Part shown: positions 35,953 to 44,409 of the stretch, piece after piece | Layout: each line of letters begins with the position of its first letter | How positions within the stretch are numbered: the stretch's first letter is position 1 | Origin: Acinetobacter dispersus | GTDB lineage: Bacteria > Pseudomonadota > Gammaproteobacteria > Pseudomonadales > Moraxellaceae | Reading direction: 5' to 3' | Assembly (NCBI RefSeq): GCF_009884975.1 | Contig: NZ_CP041970.1 | Coordinates: forward strand, 3,782,001 to 3,846,000 | DNA length: 64,000 nt | Position numbers and translations under genes: made by a program | The notes under the pieces: generated by a model | Told to the model about the DNA's origin: nothing | Seen by the model: the letters and a program-made list of their open reading frames with translations, nothing else | The model's database searches: none

Positions 35953-37071
35953 ATGCCATCTGCACTAAAGGGATTGAAAGTCCTCGATTTTTCGACTTTA
36001 TTACCAGGGCCATTTGCCAGTATGTACCTTGCCGACATGGGTGCAGAAGTTATCCATGTGGAATCACCGACTCGTCCAGACCTTGTACGGATTATGCCAC
36101 CCTATGCCAATGGTCAGGCCACTGCACACAGTTATCTGAATCGGAATAAGCAGTCGATTGCACTTGATCTCAAAGATGCAGCCAATATTGAACTGATCAA
36201 AAATAAAATCTCTGAGTTCGATATTGTGCTTGAACAGTTCCGTCCAGATGTGATGCGCCGTTTGGGCTTGGACTATGAGACTTTAGCGGAGATTAATCCA
36301 AGACTCATTTATTGTTCGATTACTGGTTATGGTCAAACAGGGGTTTATAAAGATCGAGCAGGACACGACATTAACTATTTAGCATTGGCAGGCGTGTCTG
36401 GGCATAGTGGTCGACAAGATGGTGGACCGCCACCATTGGGCATTCAAATTGCTGATGTGGCGGGTGGTTCTTTGCATGCAGTGATTGGTATTCTTGCTGC
36501 TGTGGTCGAGCGTCAACGCAGTGGTCTGGGTCAATATCTTGATATTTCGATGACCGATTGTGTAGCGAGTTTGAATAGTATGGCGGCTTCTGCAAGTCTG
36601 GCAGGGCAAACGCCACAAGCGCCAGAGGCGGGAATGCTGAATGGTGCAAGCTTCTATGATTATTATCAAACCAAAGATGGTCGCTATTTTTCAGTGGGAA
36701 GTTTAGAGCCACAATTTATGACAGGCTTGGCTACAGCACTAGAATTACCTGTACTGCTTGCAAAAGGAACATCGTTTGACCCTGAAGATCGTCAAGCGGT
36801 AAAGCAAGCTTTGCAGGAAAAGTTTAAAACACAAAACTTTGCTGAATGGCAACAGCTGTTCCAACGCTTGGATATTTGTGTAGAACCAGTTCTCAGTCTG
36901 GATGAAGCCTTGGTCTCGCCAATGGCTCAACAAAGAGGCTGGGTGGTTGATGTGCCAGTATCTGAAAATGCATCACAAACTGAGCCCCAGTTGGCCTGTC
37001 CGATCAAGTTTTCCCGTTCGCAAATGAAGTATGCCTTTATTGGTCAGGGTTTAGGTGAGGGTAAATGGTAG
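35953..37071 (+). CDS. CaiB/BaiF (class III) CoA-transferase or alpha-methylacyl-CoA racemase
   Basis: A 372-residue cytoplasmic enzyme of CoA-transferase family III. The N-terminus GLKVLDFSTLLPGPFASMYL with ADMGAEVIHVE is typical, with RNKQSIALDLK, ITGYGQTG and the active-site-containing GHDINYLALAG and DVAGGSLHAV. The GHDINY block and absence of the formyl-CoA transferase insertion favour an alpha-methylacyl-CoA racemase-like member, which would epimerise branched-chain acyl-CoAs for beta-oxidation. Direct CoA transfer cannot be ruled out. It is divergent from an AraC regulator. Confidence 0.87.
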   Translation: MPSALKGLKVLDFSTLLPGPFASMYLADMGAEVIHVESPTRPDLVRIMPPYANGQATAHSYLNRNKQSIALDLKDAANIELIKNKISEFDIVLEQFRPDVMRRLGLDYETLAEINPRLIYCSITGYGQTGVYKDRAGHDINYLALAGVSGHSGRQDGGPPPLGIQIADVAGGSLHAVIGILAAVVERQRSGLGQYLDISMTDCVASLNSMAASASLAGQTPQAPEAGMLNGASFYDYYQTKDGRYFSVGSLEPQFMTGLATALELPVLLAKGTSFDPEDRQAVKQALQEKFKTQNFAEWQQLFQRLDICVEPVLSLDEALVSPMAQQRGWVVDVPVSENASQTEPQLACPIKFSRSQMKYAFIGQGLGEGKW

Positions 37072-37115
37072 AAAATATGTGCGACTTATCACTGATTGTT
37101 AAAATATTGTACAGA

Positions 37116-37144
37116 TTGTTAACATTTTGAATAAGTTGTAATTT
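37116..37144 (+). promoter_or_regulatory. Candidate sigma70 promoter of oprB
   Basis: TTGTTA (37116-37121) and TAATTT (37139-37144) are separated by 17 nt. Transcription would begin near 37151, only a few bases before the hairpin at 37155-37188. Confidence 0.5.
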
Positions 37145-37154
37145 AAAAATGAGA

Positions 37155-37188
37155 GTAACCTTTTATACACAATAACATAAAAGGTTAC
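37155..37188 (+). promoter_or_regulatory. Perfect hairpin at the oprB mRNA 5' end containing the ribosome-binding site
   Basis: GTAACCTTTTAT (37155-37166) and ATAAAAGGTTAC (37177-37188) are perfectly inverted around the loop ACACAATAAC. The right arm contains AAAGG (37180-37184), the only Shine-Dalgarno candidate for the ATG at 37195, 10 nt away. The stem would mask the ribosome-binding site in the mRNA. The A-rich loop includes AATAACA, close to the A-A-N repeats bound by Hfq/Crc. Confidence 0.7.
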
Positions 37189-37194
37189 GTAAAC

Positions 37195-38439
37195 ATGACA
37201 ATCTCTAAATCTTTGATTGTTTCTTGTTTATCCGTTCTATCATTGAGTCTTTTCACACAACATACTCAAGCAGCATCTTCCGCATTTGACCCAAATGGTC
37301 AATGGCTGTTTGGTGATTGGAACGGTCAGCGCACTGCGTTGCAAGAACAGGGTTACAAATTTTCTGCTGATTACACAGGTGAATTTGCAGGGGTTTTAGA
37401 TTCTAAACAATACTCAAGTCATGGCAGTGAATTCACTGGACAATTGGCGTTGGGTACAAACTTCGACCTAAATAAAATTTTAGGTTGGCAAGATACTGAG
37501 GCGCAGATCACGGTTACATACCGTGATGGGCAATCTTTGTCACAAACCGCAGATGGTTTACAAGGTCACCAAAGTTCTGTACAAGAAGTTTGGGGACGTG
37601 GTCAAACGTGGCGCTTAACCGATCTCTGGATCAAAAAGAAATTTTTAGATCAAGCTTTAGATATTAAAGTCGGTCGTTTCGGTGAAGGCGAAGATTTCAA
37701 CAGCTTTAACTGTGATTTCCAGAACTTATCACTATGTGGTTCTCAGGTGGGCAACTGGGTTGGTGATCAATGGTACAACTGGCCTGTGAGCCAATGGGCA
37801 TTGCGTGTCAAATATAACCTACAGCCAGATCTTTATGCACAAATCGGGGCGTATGAATATAACCCTGAGAATTTGCAGCGTGGCAAAGGTTTTAACCTAA
37901 GTACCGATGGCTCTCGTGGTGCGATTATTCCAGCAGAAGTAGTCTGGAATCCTAAACTGGGTGCACTTGCTCTGCCAGGTGAATATCGCTTTGGTTATTA
38001 CTACAGTACAGCGGATGCCGCAGAAATCGAGAATCCTGCCAAGACTGGACATAAACAAGGCGGCTGGTTTACTGCGAAACAACAGTTAACTCGTCATGAT
38101 GGTCAGTCAGATCGTGGTTTGACTGGTTTTGTCAATGTCACAGTACATGATTCTAAAACCAATGCCATTAAAGACATGCAAAATGTTGGATTGGTCTATA
38201 AAGGTTTGTTGGATCAACGTCCTCAAGATGAAATTGCTTTAGGTGTTGCCCGTATTCATGCCAATGACAAAAACAATAGTCTATTGGATGAAGAATATAA
38301 CACTGAGCTGTATTACGGCATTCATGCCACCAACTGGCTCACCATCCGTCCAAATATTCAATATGTTCACCATGTTGGTGCATTGAAGGACGGGGATAAG
38401 ACTTGGGTGGGCGGTATTAAGTTCCAAACCATTTTCTAA
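37195..38439 (+). CDS. oprB: Carbohydrate-selective porin, OprB family
   Basis: A 414-residue outer-membrane beta-barrel of the OprB family, which passes glucose and related sugars. A Sec signal peptide (MTISKSLIVSCLSVLSLSLF, then TQHTQA) precedes the mature protein, whose N-terminal FDPNGQWLFGDWNGQRTALQ is characteristic. It continues with GRFGEGEDFNSFNCDFQNLS and ends with the aromatic terminus FQTIF needed for barrel assembly. The gene directly precedes gcd, so the porin brings glucose to the periplasmic dehydrogenase. The mRNA begins with a perfect stem-loop that includes the ribosome-binding site. Confidence 0.92.
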   Translation: MTISKSLIVSCLSVLSLSLFTQHTQAASSAFDPNGQWLFGDWNGQRTALQEQGYKFSADYTGEFAGVLDSKQYSSHGSEFTGQLALGTNFDLNKILGWQDTEAQITVTYRDGQSLSQTADGLQGHQSSVQEVWGRGQTWRLTDLWIKKKFLDQALDIKVGRFGEGEDFNSFNCDFQNLSLCGSQVGNWVGDQWYNWPVSQWALRVKYNLQPDLYAQIGAYEYNPENLQRGKGFNLSTDGSRGAIIPAEVVWNPKLGALALPGEYRFGYYYSTADAAEIENPAKTGHKQGGWFTAKQQLTRHDGQSDRGLTGFVNVTVHDSKTNAIKDMQNVGLVYKGLLDQRPQDEIALGVARIHANDKNNSLLDEEYNTELYYGIHATNWLTIRPNIQYVHHVGALKDGDKTWVGGIKFQTIF

Positions 38440-38520
38440 TTTTGATACTCGAGCAATTTTGCAGATGCAGTTCATACGATGGGCGATATCTGCAAAGTTC
38501 TTGTTGTGATTTGAACTCGA

Positions 38521-38552
38521 CCATAAAAAGAGACTTTATTTGCTTTTTATGG
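38521..38552. repeat. Inverted repeat between oprB and gcd
   Basis: CCATAAAAAG (38521-38530) and CTTTTTATGG (38543-38552) are perfectly inverted around 12 nt. No U-tract follows the stem, so it is not a standard terminator. It may partly terminate oprB or bind a regulator ahead of gcd. Confidence 0.55.
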
Positions 38553-38583
38553 ATCTAAAATATAAAAGATGCAAGGTGATCAT

Positions 38584-40980
38584 ATGAATCAATCTGCTTC
38601 AAAATCTGGGCTTAGAACCTTGACGGTGGTGATTATCGCCCTCATTGCATTGTTCTTGCTCGTTGGCGGTATCTGGCTCGCAGCAATTGGCGGGTCTTTT
38701 TATTATGTAATTGCAGGCGTGCTGTTGCTGATTGTAGCAGTACAACTCTATAAACGTGCCTCAGGTCCATTATGGGTTTATGCGGCATTGATGTTAGGTA
38801 GTGTGGTTTGGGGTGTATGGGAAGTTGGGACCGACTTCTGGGCACTGGCACCACGCCTTGATATCCTTGGCATCTTAGGTTTGTGGTTACTCATTCCAGC
38901 GGTGACGCGTGGGATTGATAACCTCACTTCAAGTAAAGTGGCATTGTCATCGACTTTAGCCATTGCAATTGTGGTGATGGTGTACTCGATCTTTAATGAT
39001 CCACAAGAAATTAATGGTGTGATTCAGACGCCACAACCTGCACAAGCGAAAGCGGTTGAAGGCATTGCACCTGAAGATTGGCCTGCTTATGGTCGTAGTC
39101 AGGGGGGTGAACGTTATTCTCCATTGACACAGATCAATGATAAAAACGTCAAAGATCTTAAAGTCGCTTGGACATTACGTACCGGTGATTTCCGAACTGA
39201 AAATGATTCGGGTGAAACCACCAACCAAGTAACACCAATCAAGATCGGCAATAACATGTTTATGTGTACACCACATCAACATTTAATTTCGATTGACCCT
39301 GCGACAGGTAAGGAAAAATGGCGTTTTGATCCTAAGCTCAAAACCGATAAAACCTTCCAGCATTTAACTTGTCGTGGTGTGATGTACTACGATGCTGCCA
39401 ATACCACTGAATTTGCAACCAGCTTACAGGCGAAAAAGTCGACCTCAACCGAGTGTCCACGTAAAGTCTTTGTTCCTGTAAATGATGGTCGTTTAGTGGC
39501 AGTTAATGCAGATACTGGTAAAGCATGTTCTGACTTTGGTCAAAATGGCGAAGTGAATTTACAAGAATTCATGCCATATGCTTATCCAGGTGGTTATAAC
39601 CCAACATCTCCGGGTGTGGTTTCTGGTACCACTGTAGTGATTGCAGGTTCAGTGACCGATAACCATTCGAATAAAGAGCCATCAGGTGTAATTCGTGGTT
39701 ATGACGTGAACACAGGTAAATTATTGTGGGTATTTGATACAGGCGCAGCTGATCCAAATGCAATGCCAGGTCAAGACACTCAATTTGTTCATAATTCACC
39801 AAACGCATGGGCGCCACTTGCCTATGACTCAAAACTAGATATCGTCTATGTCCCAACAGGTGTGGGTACACCAGATATCTGGGGTGGAGACCGTACTGAG
39901 TTGAAAGAGCGTTATGCCAACTCAATGCTGGCGATCAATGCTACGACAGGTAAACTGGTCTGGCACTTCCAAACCACACATCATGATTTGTGGGATATGG
40001 ACGTACCATCTCAACCGTCATTGGCCGATATTCAAGATAAATCAGGTCAAACGGTTCCTGCGATTTATGTATTGACTAAAACAGGGAATGCCTTTGTTTT
40101 AGACCGTCGTAATGGTCAGCCAATTGTACCAATTACCGAGAAACCTGTTCCACAAACTGTGAAATGGGGCCCACAAACCAAAGGTGAGTTCTACTCAAAA
40201 ACTCAACCATTCTCTGACTTTGATTTAGCGCCGAAAGATAAATTGACGGATAAAGACATGTGGGGTGCCACCATGTTTGATCAGTTGATGTGTCGTGTGA
40301 AATTTAAACGTCTGAATTACGATGGCATCTATACGCCGCCTTCTGAAAATGGAACCTTGGTATTCCCTGGAAACTTAGGTGTGTTTGAATGGGGCGGTAT
40401 GTCAGTGAATGCTGATCGTCAGGTTGCAGTCATGAACCCGATTGGCTTGCCATTCGTAAGTCGTTTAATTCCAGCAGATCCAAACCGTCAACCTGTGGCG
40501 CGTGGTGCTGGTACTGAGCAGGGCATGCAACCGATGTATGGTACGCCATATGGTGTTGATATCAGTCCATTCCTATCTCCATTGGGTTTACCATGTAAAC
40601 AACCAGGATGGGGCTTTGTTGCTGGTGTGGACTTAAAAACACATGAAGTGGTATGGAAAAAACGTATTGGTACCATTCGTGACAGCTTGCCAACCTTGTT
40701 CCAGTTACCACCAGTGAAAATTGGTGTACCAGGTTTAGGCGGTTCGATTTCGACTGCGGGTAATGTGATGTTTGTCGGTGCAACCCAAGATAACTACATT
40801 CGTGCCTTTAATGTTTCAAATGGTGATAAGTTGTGGGAAGCACGTTTACCTGCGGGTGGACAAGCAACACCAATGACTTATGAAGCCAATGGCAAACAAT
40901 ATGTGGTGATTATGGCCGGTGGACATGGTTCATTCGGTACCAAAATGGGTGATTATTTAGTCGCTTATGCATTGCCTTAA
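38584..40980 (+). CDS. gcd: Membrane-bound PQQ-dependent glucose dehydrogenase
   Basis: Oxidises aldoses to aldonolactones in the periplasm and feeds electrons to ubiquinone. It is 798 residues. The N-terminal about 150 residues form five TM helices (for example LTVVIIALIALFLLVGGIWL), typical of the mGDH/quinate dehydrogenase group. The large C-terminal eight-bladed propeller opens with DWPAYGRSQGGERYSPLTQI. The PQQ/Ca region includes TCRGVMYYD and the catalytic-Asp segment HHDLWDMDVPSQP. The start at 38584 (MNQSASKSG) follows AAGGTGAT. It lies 144 bp after oprB; PQQ synthesis genes are not in the window. The match is best to the glucose enzyme given the oprB partner. Confidence 0.92.
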   Translation: MNQSASKSGLRTLTVVIIALIALFLLVGGIWLAAIGGSFYYVIAGVLLLIVAVQLYKRASGPLWVYAALMLGSVVWGVWEVGTDFWALAPRLDILGILGLWLLIPAVTRGIDNLTSSKVALSSTLAIAIVVMVYSIFNDPQEINGVIQTPQPAQAKAVEGIAPEDWPAYGRSQGGERYSPLTQINDKNVKDLKVAWTLRTGDFRTENDSGETTNQVTPIKIGNNMFMCTPHQHLISIDPATGKEKWRFDPKLKTDKTFQHLTCRGVMYYDAANTTEFATSLQAKKSTSTECPRKVFVPVNDGRLVAVNADTGKACSDFGQNGEVNLQEFMPYAYPGGYNPTSPGVVSGTTVVIAGSVTDNHSNKEPSGVIRGYDVNTGKLLWVFDTGAADPNAMPGQDTQFVHNSPNAWAPLAYDSKLDIVYVPTGVGTPDIWGGDRTELKERYANSMLAINATTGKLVWHFQTTHHDLWDMDVPSQPSLADIQDKSGQTVPAIYVLTKTGNAFVLDRRNGQPIVPITEKPVPQTVKWGPQTKGEFYSKTQPFSDFDLAPKDKLTDKDMWGATMFDQLMCRVKFKRLNYDGIYTPPSENGTLVFPGNLGVFEWGGMSVNADRQVAVMNPIGLPFVSRLIPADPNRQPVARGAGTEQGMQPMYGTPYGVDISPFLSPLGLPCKQPGWGFVAGVDLKTHEVVWKKRIGTIRDSLPTLFQLPPVKIGVPGLGGSISTAGNVMFVGATQDNYIRAFNVSNGDKLWEARLPAGGQATPMTYEANGKQYVVIMAGGHGSFGTKMGDYLVAYALP

Positions 40981-40991
40981 ATCCCTCCCAA

Positions 40992-41012
40992 CCTCCCTTT
41001 ATGAAAGGGAGG
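40992..41012. repeat. Short REP-like palindrome
   Basis: CCTCCCTTT and AAAGGGAGG form a perfect 9 bp stem with a 3 nt loop just after the gcd stop. No U-tract is present. It resembles dispersed palindromic repeats. Confidence 0.5.
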
Positions 41013-41070
41013 AGTTCTCTAATTTAATCCTTGCGCCACTATAATCGTGGCTCAGGGTGAGGGGAGATTA

Positions 41071-41096
41071 AAAGTCCAGATTTATCTGGACTTTTT
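41071..41096. terminator. Intrinsic terminator between gcd and cysI
   Basis: AAGTCCAGAT and ATCTGGACTT pair closely around a 4 nt loop and are followed by a T-rich stretch. It probably ends the oprB-gcd transcript. Confidence 0.8.
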
Positions 41097-41221
41097 CTTT
41101 TTATGGCAATTAGATAGGCTTATCAATAAAACCGTTATTAAATATGCAAAAAAAGCATTTTGTTGATGAATAAAAGCTCGCTATGCTAGTCGCCTTTATA
41201 ATGAATGACTAGCCATACGCC

Positions 41222-42865
41222 ATGTATTTATATACGGATTTCGATCAACAACTGATTAACCAACGTGTTGCTCAGTTTCGCGATCAAACAGAACGCTATT
41301 TAGCTGGAAAATTAACAGAAGACGAATATCGTCCATTACGTTTGCAAAATGGTCTGTACGTGCAACGTTATGCACCTATGCTCCGTATCGCTGTGCCGTA
41401 TGGCTTGATGAATACTAAACAACTCAGAAAAATTGCTGAAATTGCGACAGAGTATGATCGTGGTTATGCGCATGTTTCAACCCGTCAAAATATTCAGTTG
41501 AACTGGCCTGCATTGGAAAATGTACCAGATATCCTTGCTGAGCTAGCAACGGTACAAATGCATGCCGTACAAACTTCAGGTAACTGTATCCGTAATACCA
41601 CCACTGACCAGTTTGCTGGTGTGGTTGCAGGTGAGATTGCTGACCCACGTCCGACCTGTGAATTGATTCGTCAGTGGAGTACGTTTCACCCTGAATTTGC
41701 TTTCTTACCACGTAAGTTCAAAATTGCAGTATCTGCTTTAGAAGAAAAAGACCGTGCTGCGACAGCATTCCACGATATCGGTGTTTATCTGGTTCGCAAT
41801 GATGCTGGCGAGATGGGCTATAAAATCATGGTCGGTGGTGGTCTAGGCCGTACTCCAATCATTGGTAGCGTAATCCGTGAGTTTTTACCACGTGAAGATT
41901 TAATTGCTTATTTAGAAGCGACATTACGTGTTTATAACTTACATGGCCGTCGTGATAATAAATATAAAGCGCGTATCAAAATTTTGGTGAAAGCTTTGAC
42001 ACCAGAAGTGTTTGCACAAAAAGTGGAAGCTGAATTTGAGCACACGCGTGAAACATTAAAGATTCAACCTGAAATCTTGAAAAAATTGGATGAAGAATTT
42101 ACACCATTTGATTATCAAGATTTAGAAGATCAAGACTTCACAGACTTATTCGCTGCATATCCGAAATTCAAACAGTGGTTCAACGTTAATACCAATGCAC
42201 ATAAAGTGAAAGGTTATCGCATCGTTACGATTTCTTTGAAACGTGCGGGTATTGCACCTGGTGATGTTACTAGTGAAGAAATGAACTTAATTGCGGATTT
42301 AGCCGATAAATATACTTTCGGTGAGTTCCGTACTACGCACGAACAGAACATTTCATTGGTCGATGTGCCGCAGAAAGATCTATTTGAATTGTGGCAAACG
42401 CTTGAACATAGCGACATGGCACGTGCACATATCGGCTTTATTACCGATATTATCTGCTGTCCTGGTGGTGATTTCTGTTCATTGGCCAATGCTAAATCGA
42501 TTCCAATTTCAGAAGCGATCAGCCGTCGTTTTGATGACCTAGACACCATTTATAACCTTGGTGAACTTGATTTGAATATTTCGGGTTGTATGAATGCGTG
42601 TGGTCATCACCATGTTGGTAATATCGGTATTCTTGGTGTCGATAAGAAAGGTGCGGAATTCTATCAAATCACCCTAGGTGGTCATGCAGATCATGATGCA
42701 TCTCTCGGTGATATCTTAGGTCCTTCTTTTGCAGCCGAAGTCGTGCCAGATGTGATTGATGAAATCTTGAATACTTACCTTGATTTACGTACCGAAGGTG
42801 AGCGTTTTATTGATACCTATCGCCGTGTTGGTATTCAACCATTTAAGGAGCGTGCTTATGCTTAA
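41222..42865 (+). CDS. cysI: Sulfite reductase, hemoprotein (nitrite/sulfite reductase family)
   Basis: Reduces sulfite to sulfide for cysteine synthesis, using coupled sirohaem and [4Fe-4S]. It is 547 residues. The N-terminal ferredoxin-like half has GLMNTKQLRKIAEIA and STRQNIQLNW. The cluster ligands are C-PGGDF-C (CX5C, in IICCPGGDFCSLA) and C-MNA-C (CX3C, in ISGCMNACGHHHVG). The layout matches the single-subunit type found in pseudomonads, which pairs with a DUF934 protein. The next gene starts within its last codons. Nitrite reduction is an alternative, but the DUF934 partner supports sulfite. Confidence 0.92.
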   Translation: MYLYTDFDQQLINQRVAQFRDQTERYLAGKLTEDEYRPLRLQNGLYVQRYAPMLRIAVPYGLMNTKQLRKIAEIATEYDRGYAHVSTRQNIQLNWPALENVPDILAELATVQMHAVQTSGNCIRNTTTDQFAGVVAGEIADPRPTCELIRQWSTFHPEFAFLPRKFKIAVSALEEKDRAATAFHDIGVYLVRNDAGEMGYKIMVGGGLGRTPIIGSVIREFLPREDLIAYLEATLRVYNLHGRRDNKYKARIKILVKALTPEVFAQKVEAEFEHTRETLKIQPEILKKLDEEFTPFDYQDLEDQDFTDLFAAYPKFKQWFNVNTNAHKVKGYRIVTISLKRAGIAPGDVTSEEMNLIADLADKYTFGEFRTTHEQNISLVDVPQKDLFELWQTLEHSDMARAHIGFITDIICCPGGDFCSLANAKSIPISEAISRRFDDLDTIYNLGELDLNISGCMNACGHHHVGNIGILGVDKKGAEFYQITLGGHADHDASLGDILGPSFAAEVVPDVIDEILNTYLDLRTEGERFIDTYRRVGIQPFKERAYA

Positions 42866-43343
42866 TACAACGCTACAAGTGCTCTTTAAAGATGGCACAA
42901 TTGCAGACAATACTTATCAAGTCATTGCAGACGATGGTGTACTTCCACAAGGTGACGTGGTTGTAACAACTGCGCAGTTGGATCAATTGGCAAATGTACA
43001 AGGTAAAAAGGCGCTTTACATTACTGTGAATGATTCACCTGAAACACATCAATTTCCATTGAATGAGCTAGATGCCATTTTTATTGAATTTGCTGGTTTT
43101 AATGATGGTCGTGGCTATTCATTCGCTGCGTTACTACGCCGCCAAGGTTATCAAGGTGAGTTACGCGCAGTCGGTGATATCTTTAAGGATGTTTTGAATT
43201 ATTTAAAACGTTCTGGCTTTGATACCTTTGTCGTGAAAGAAGGTAAAGATATTCATGAAGCTGCTGCTGGGCTTCAAGATTTTACCAATCCGTATCAAGC
43301 TTCAACTGCTGTGCCTCAGGCGAGCTATCAGACTGGTGCATAA
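42858..43343 (+). CDS. DUF934 protein (sulfite reductase-associated)
   Basis: A 161-residue cytoplasmic protein of the DUF934 family, which is regularly encoded next to this type of cysI. Recognisable segments are LDAIFIEFAGFNDGRGYSFA and LLRRQGYQGELRAVGDIFKD, then YLKRSGFDTFVVKEG. The start at ATG 42858 has AAGGAG 7 nt upstream (42845-42850) inside cysI and overlaps the cysI stop, so the pair is translationally coupled. A role in delivering electrons to or assembling sulfite reductase is commonly suspected but not shown here. A strong terminator follows. Confidence 0.9.
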   Translation: MLNTTLQVLFKDGTIADNTYQVIADDGVLPQGDVVVTTAQLDQLANVQGKKALYITVNDSPETHQFPLNELDAIFIEFAGFNDGRGYSFAALLRRQGYQGELRAVGDIFKDVLNYLKRSGFDTFVVKEGKDIHEAAAGLQDFTNPYQASTAVPQASYQTGA

Positions 43344-43356
43344 GTCGCTAGAGATC

Positions 43357-43386
43357 AAAAAAGCTGAACTACGGTTCAGCTTTTTT
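43357..43386 (+). terminator. Intrinsic terminator after cysI-DUF934
   Basis: AAAAGCTGAAC and GTTCAGCTTTT pair around a short loop with A- and T-runs on either side. Confidence 0.9.
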
Positions 43387-43423
43387 ATGAGTTATGGTTT
43401 TAGTAAATCAATTGAAGAATAAA

Positions 43424-43777
43424 ATGTTGAACTTTATTTTAAAAATAAATCCTGGGGTGGTGTGTTTACTTTTTGCGATTGCCGCTGATGTGCTATCTAC
43501 ATTTTATTCTGCAAAGGGCAATGGTTTAGTGAATAAACTCGATCAAGGCATTGCATTGGTTTTGTATCTAATCTCGTTTGCGTGTGCTGCGATTGCTTTG
43601 AAATATATGCAGGCTGGGATTTTATACGTGCTGTGGTCGGGGCTTGGTGTTATTGCAACGGCGGCTTTGGCCAAAGTCTTTTTAGGGCAGCATATTGATT
43701 TAGCGGGTTGGGTTGGCATTAGCTTTATTACGATTGGACTTATGATTATTGCGCAGTATTCCAATATTGATGTGTAG
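43424..43777 (+). CDS. Small multidrug resistance (SMR)-family transporter with Asp in place of Glu14
   Basis: A 117-residue inner-membrane protein with four TM segments. TM1 reads VVCLLFAIAADVLSTFYSA, where the Asp (residue 22) occupies the position of the essential Glu14 of EmrE (AEV). TM3 has ILYVLWSGLGVIATAALAK, matching the family's YAIWSGVG motif, and GQHIDLAGWVGIS matches the loop before TM4. Pairing as a dimer is expected. The start at 43424 (MLNFILKINPG) is preferred since GAAGAAT precedes it; an earlier ATG at 43394 lies against the cysI terminator. The substrate is unknown. Confidence 0.8.
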   Translation: MLNFILKINPGVVCLLFAIAADVLSTFYSAKGNGLVNKLDQGIALVLYLISFACAAIALKYMQAGILYVLWSGLGVIATAALAKVFLGQHIDLAGWVGISFITIGLMIIAQYSNIDV

Positions 43778-43830
43778 TCTTCATAGAAATAACGATGTAT
43801 TTCTATGAAGCCATGTTTTATTGATTTAAC

Positions 43831-44274
43831 TTACTCATCTAACTGGCAATTGATCATCCATTTGATCCCAAACTGATCGGTAAAAGCACCATAGAGTGCG
43901 CCCCAGAAGGTCTTTTCTAGAGGCATTTCAATTTGACCATTTGCAGACAAGGCATTGAATAATCGTTGTGCTTCGTCTTGTTCATCTGGATCAAGATTAA
44001 TTGAAATATAGTGGTTGTTACCTTGCGCAAATACGCTATTTTGAGTGCAGAATTGATCATTAACATCTGAAGCCATCAATACGGTAAATTCATTGATCGG
44101 TAAGGAAACATGTAAAACCAAGTTTTTATCCGCTTCTGAAAGGCTGACGCCTTCAGTGGGTGGCATATCGCCATAACGGCTGAGCATGGCAAATTCACCA
44201 CCAAACACAGATTTATAAAAGTTGAATGCTTGTTCTGTTTGTCCTTTAAAATTTAGATAATGATTAAGTTGCAT
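43831..44274 (-). CDS. VOC-fold protein (PhnB/YjdN-like glyoxalase superfamily)
   Basis: A 147-residue cytoplasmic protein of the vicinal oxygen chelate superfamily. It begins with LNHYLNFKGQTEQAFNFYKS and VFGGEFAMLSRYGDMP, typical of the PhnB/YjdN (3-demethylubiquinone-9 methyltransferase-like) group, and ends with KTFWGALYGAFTDQFGIKWM. Despite historical names these proteins usually lack a known activity. It is convergent with the SMR transporter gene across about 50 bp and has no evident operon partner. Confidence 0.85.
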   Translation of the reverse strand: MQLNHYLNFKGQTEQAFNFYKSVFGGEFAMLSRYGDMPPTEGVSLSEADKNLVLHVSLPINEFTVLMASDVNDQFCTQNSVFAQGNNHYISINLDPDEQDEAQRLFNALSANGQIEMPLEKTFWGALYGAFTDQFGIKWMINCQLDE

Positions 44275-44360
44275 GATGTACTCCTTGTTGTTTTTTTATA
44301 CACAGCATAACTTATCGATATTTTGACTATAGGTGCATTATTTTTTGTAATCCTAAAAAT

Positions 44361-44386
44361 AAAAAATCCTGCATCAAGCAGGATTC
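44361..44386 (-). terminator. Intrinsic terminator of the second thiolase gene
   Basis: On the minus strand ATCCTGC and GCAGGAT pair around a 5 nt loop, followed by TTTTT. It lies 24 nt after the thiolase stop. Confidence 0.85.
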
Positions 44387-44409
44387 TTTTGATATAGATT
44401 GAAAAATAT

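Noticed and set aside
35829..36149. Plus-strand open frame overlapping the start of the CoA-transferase gene in another frame.
   Set aside because: It overlaps the real gene, which has family motifs from its first residues, and shows no motifs of its own.
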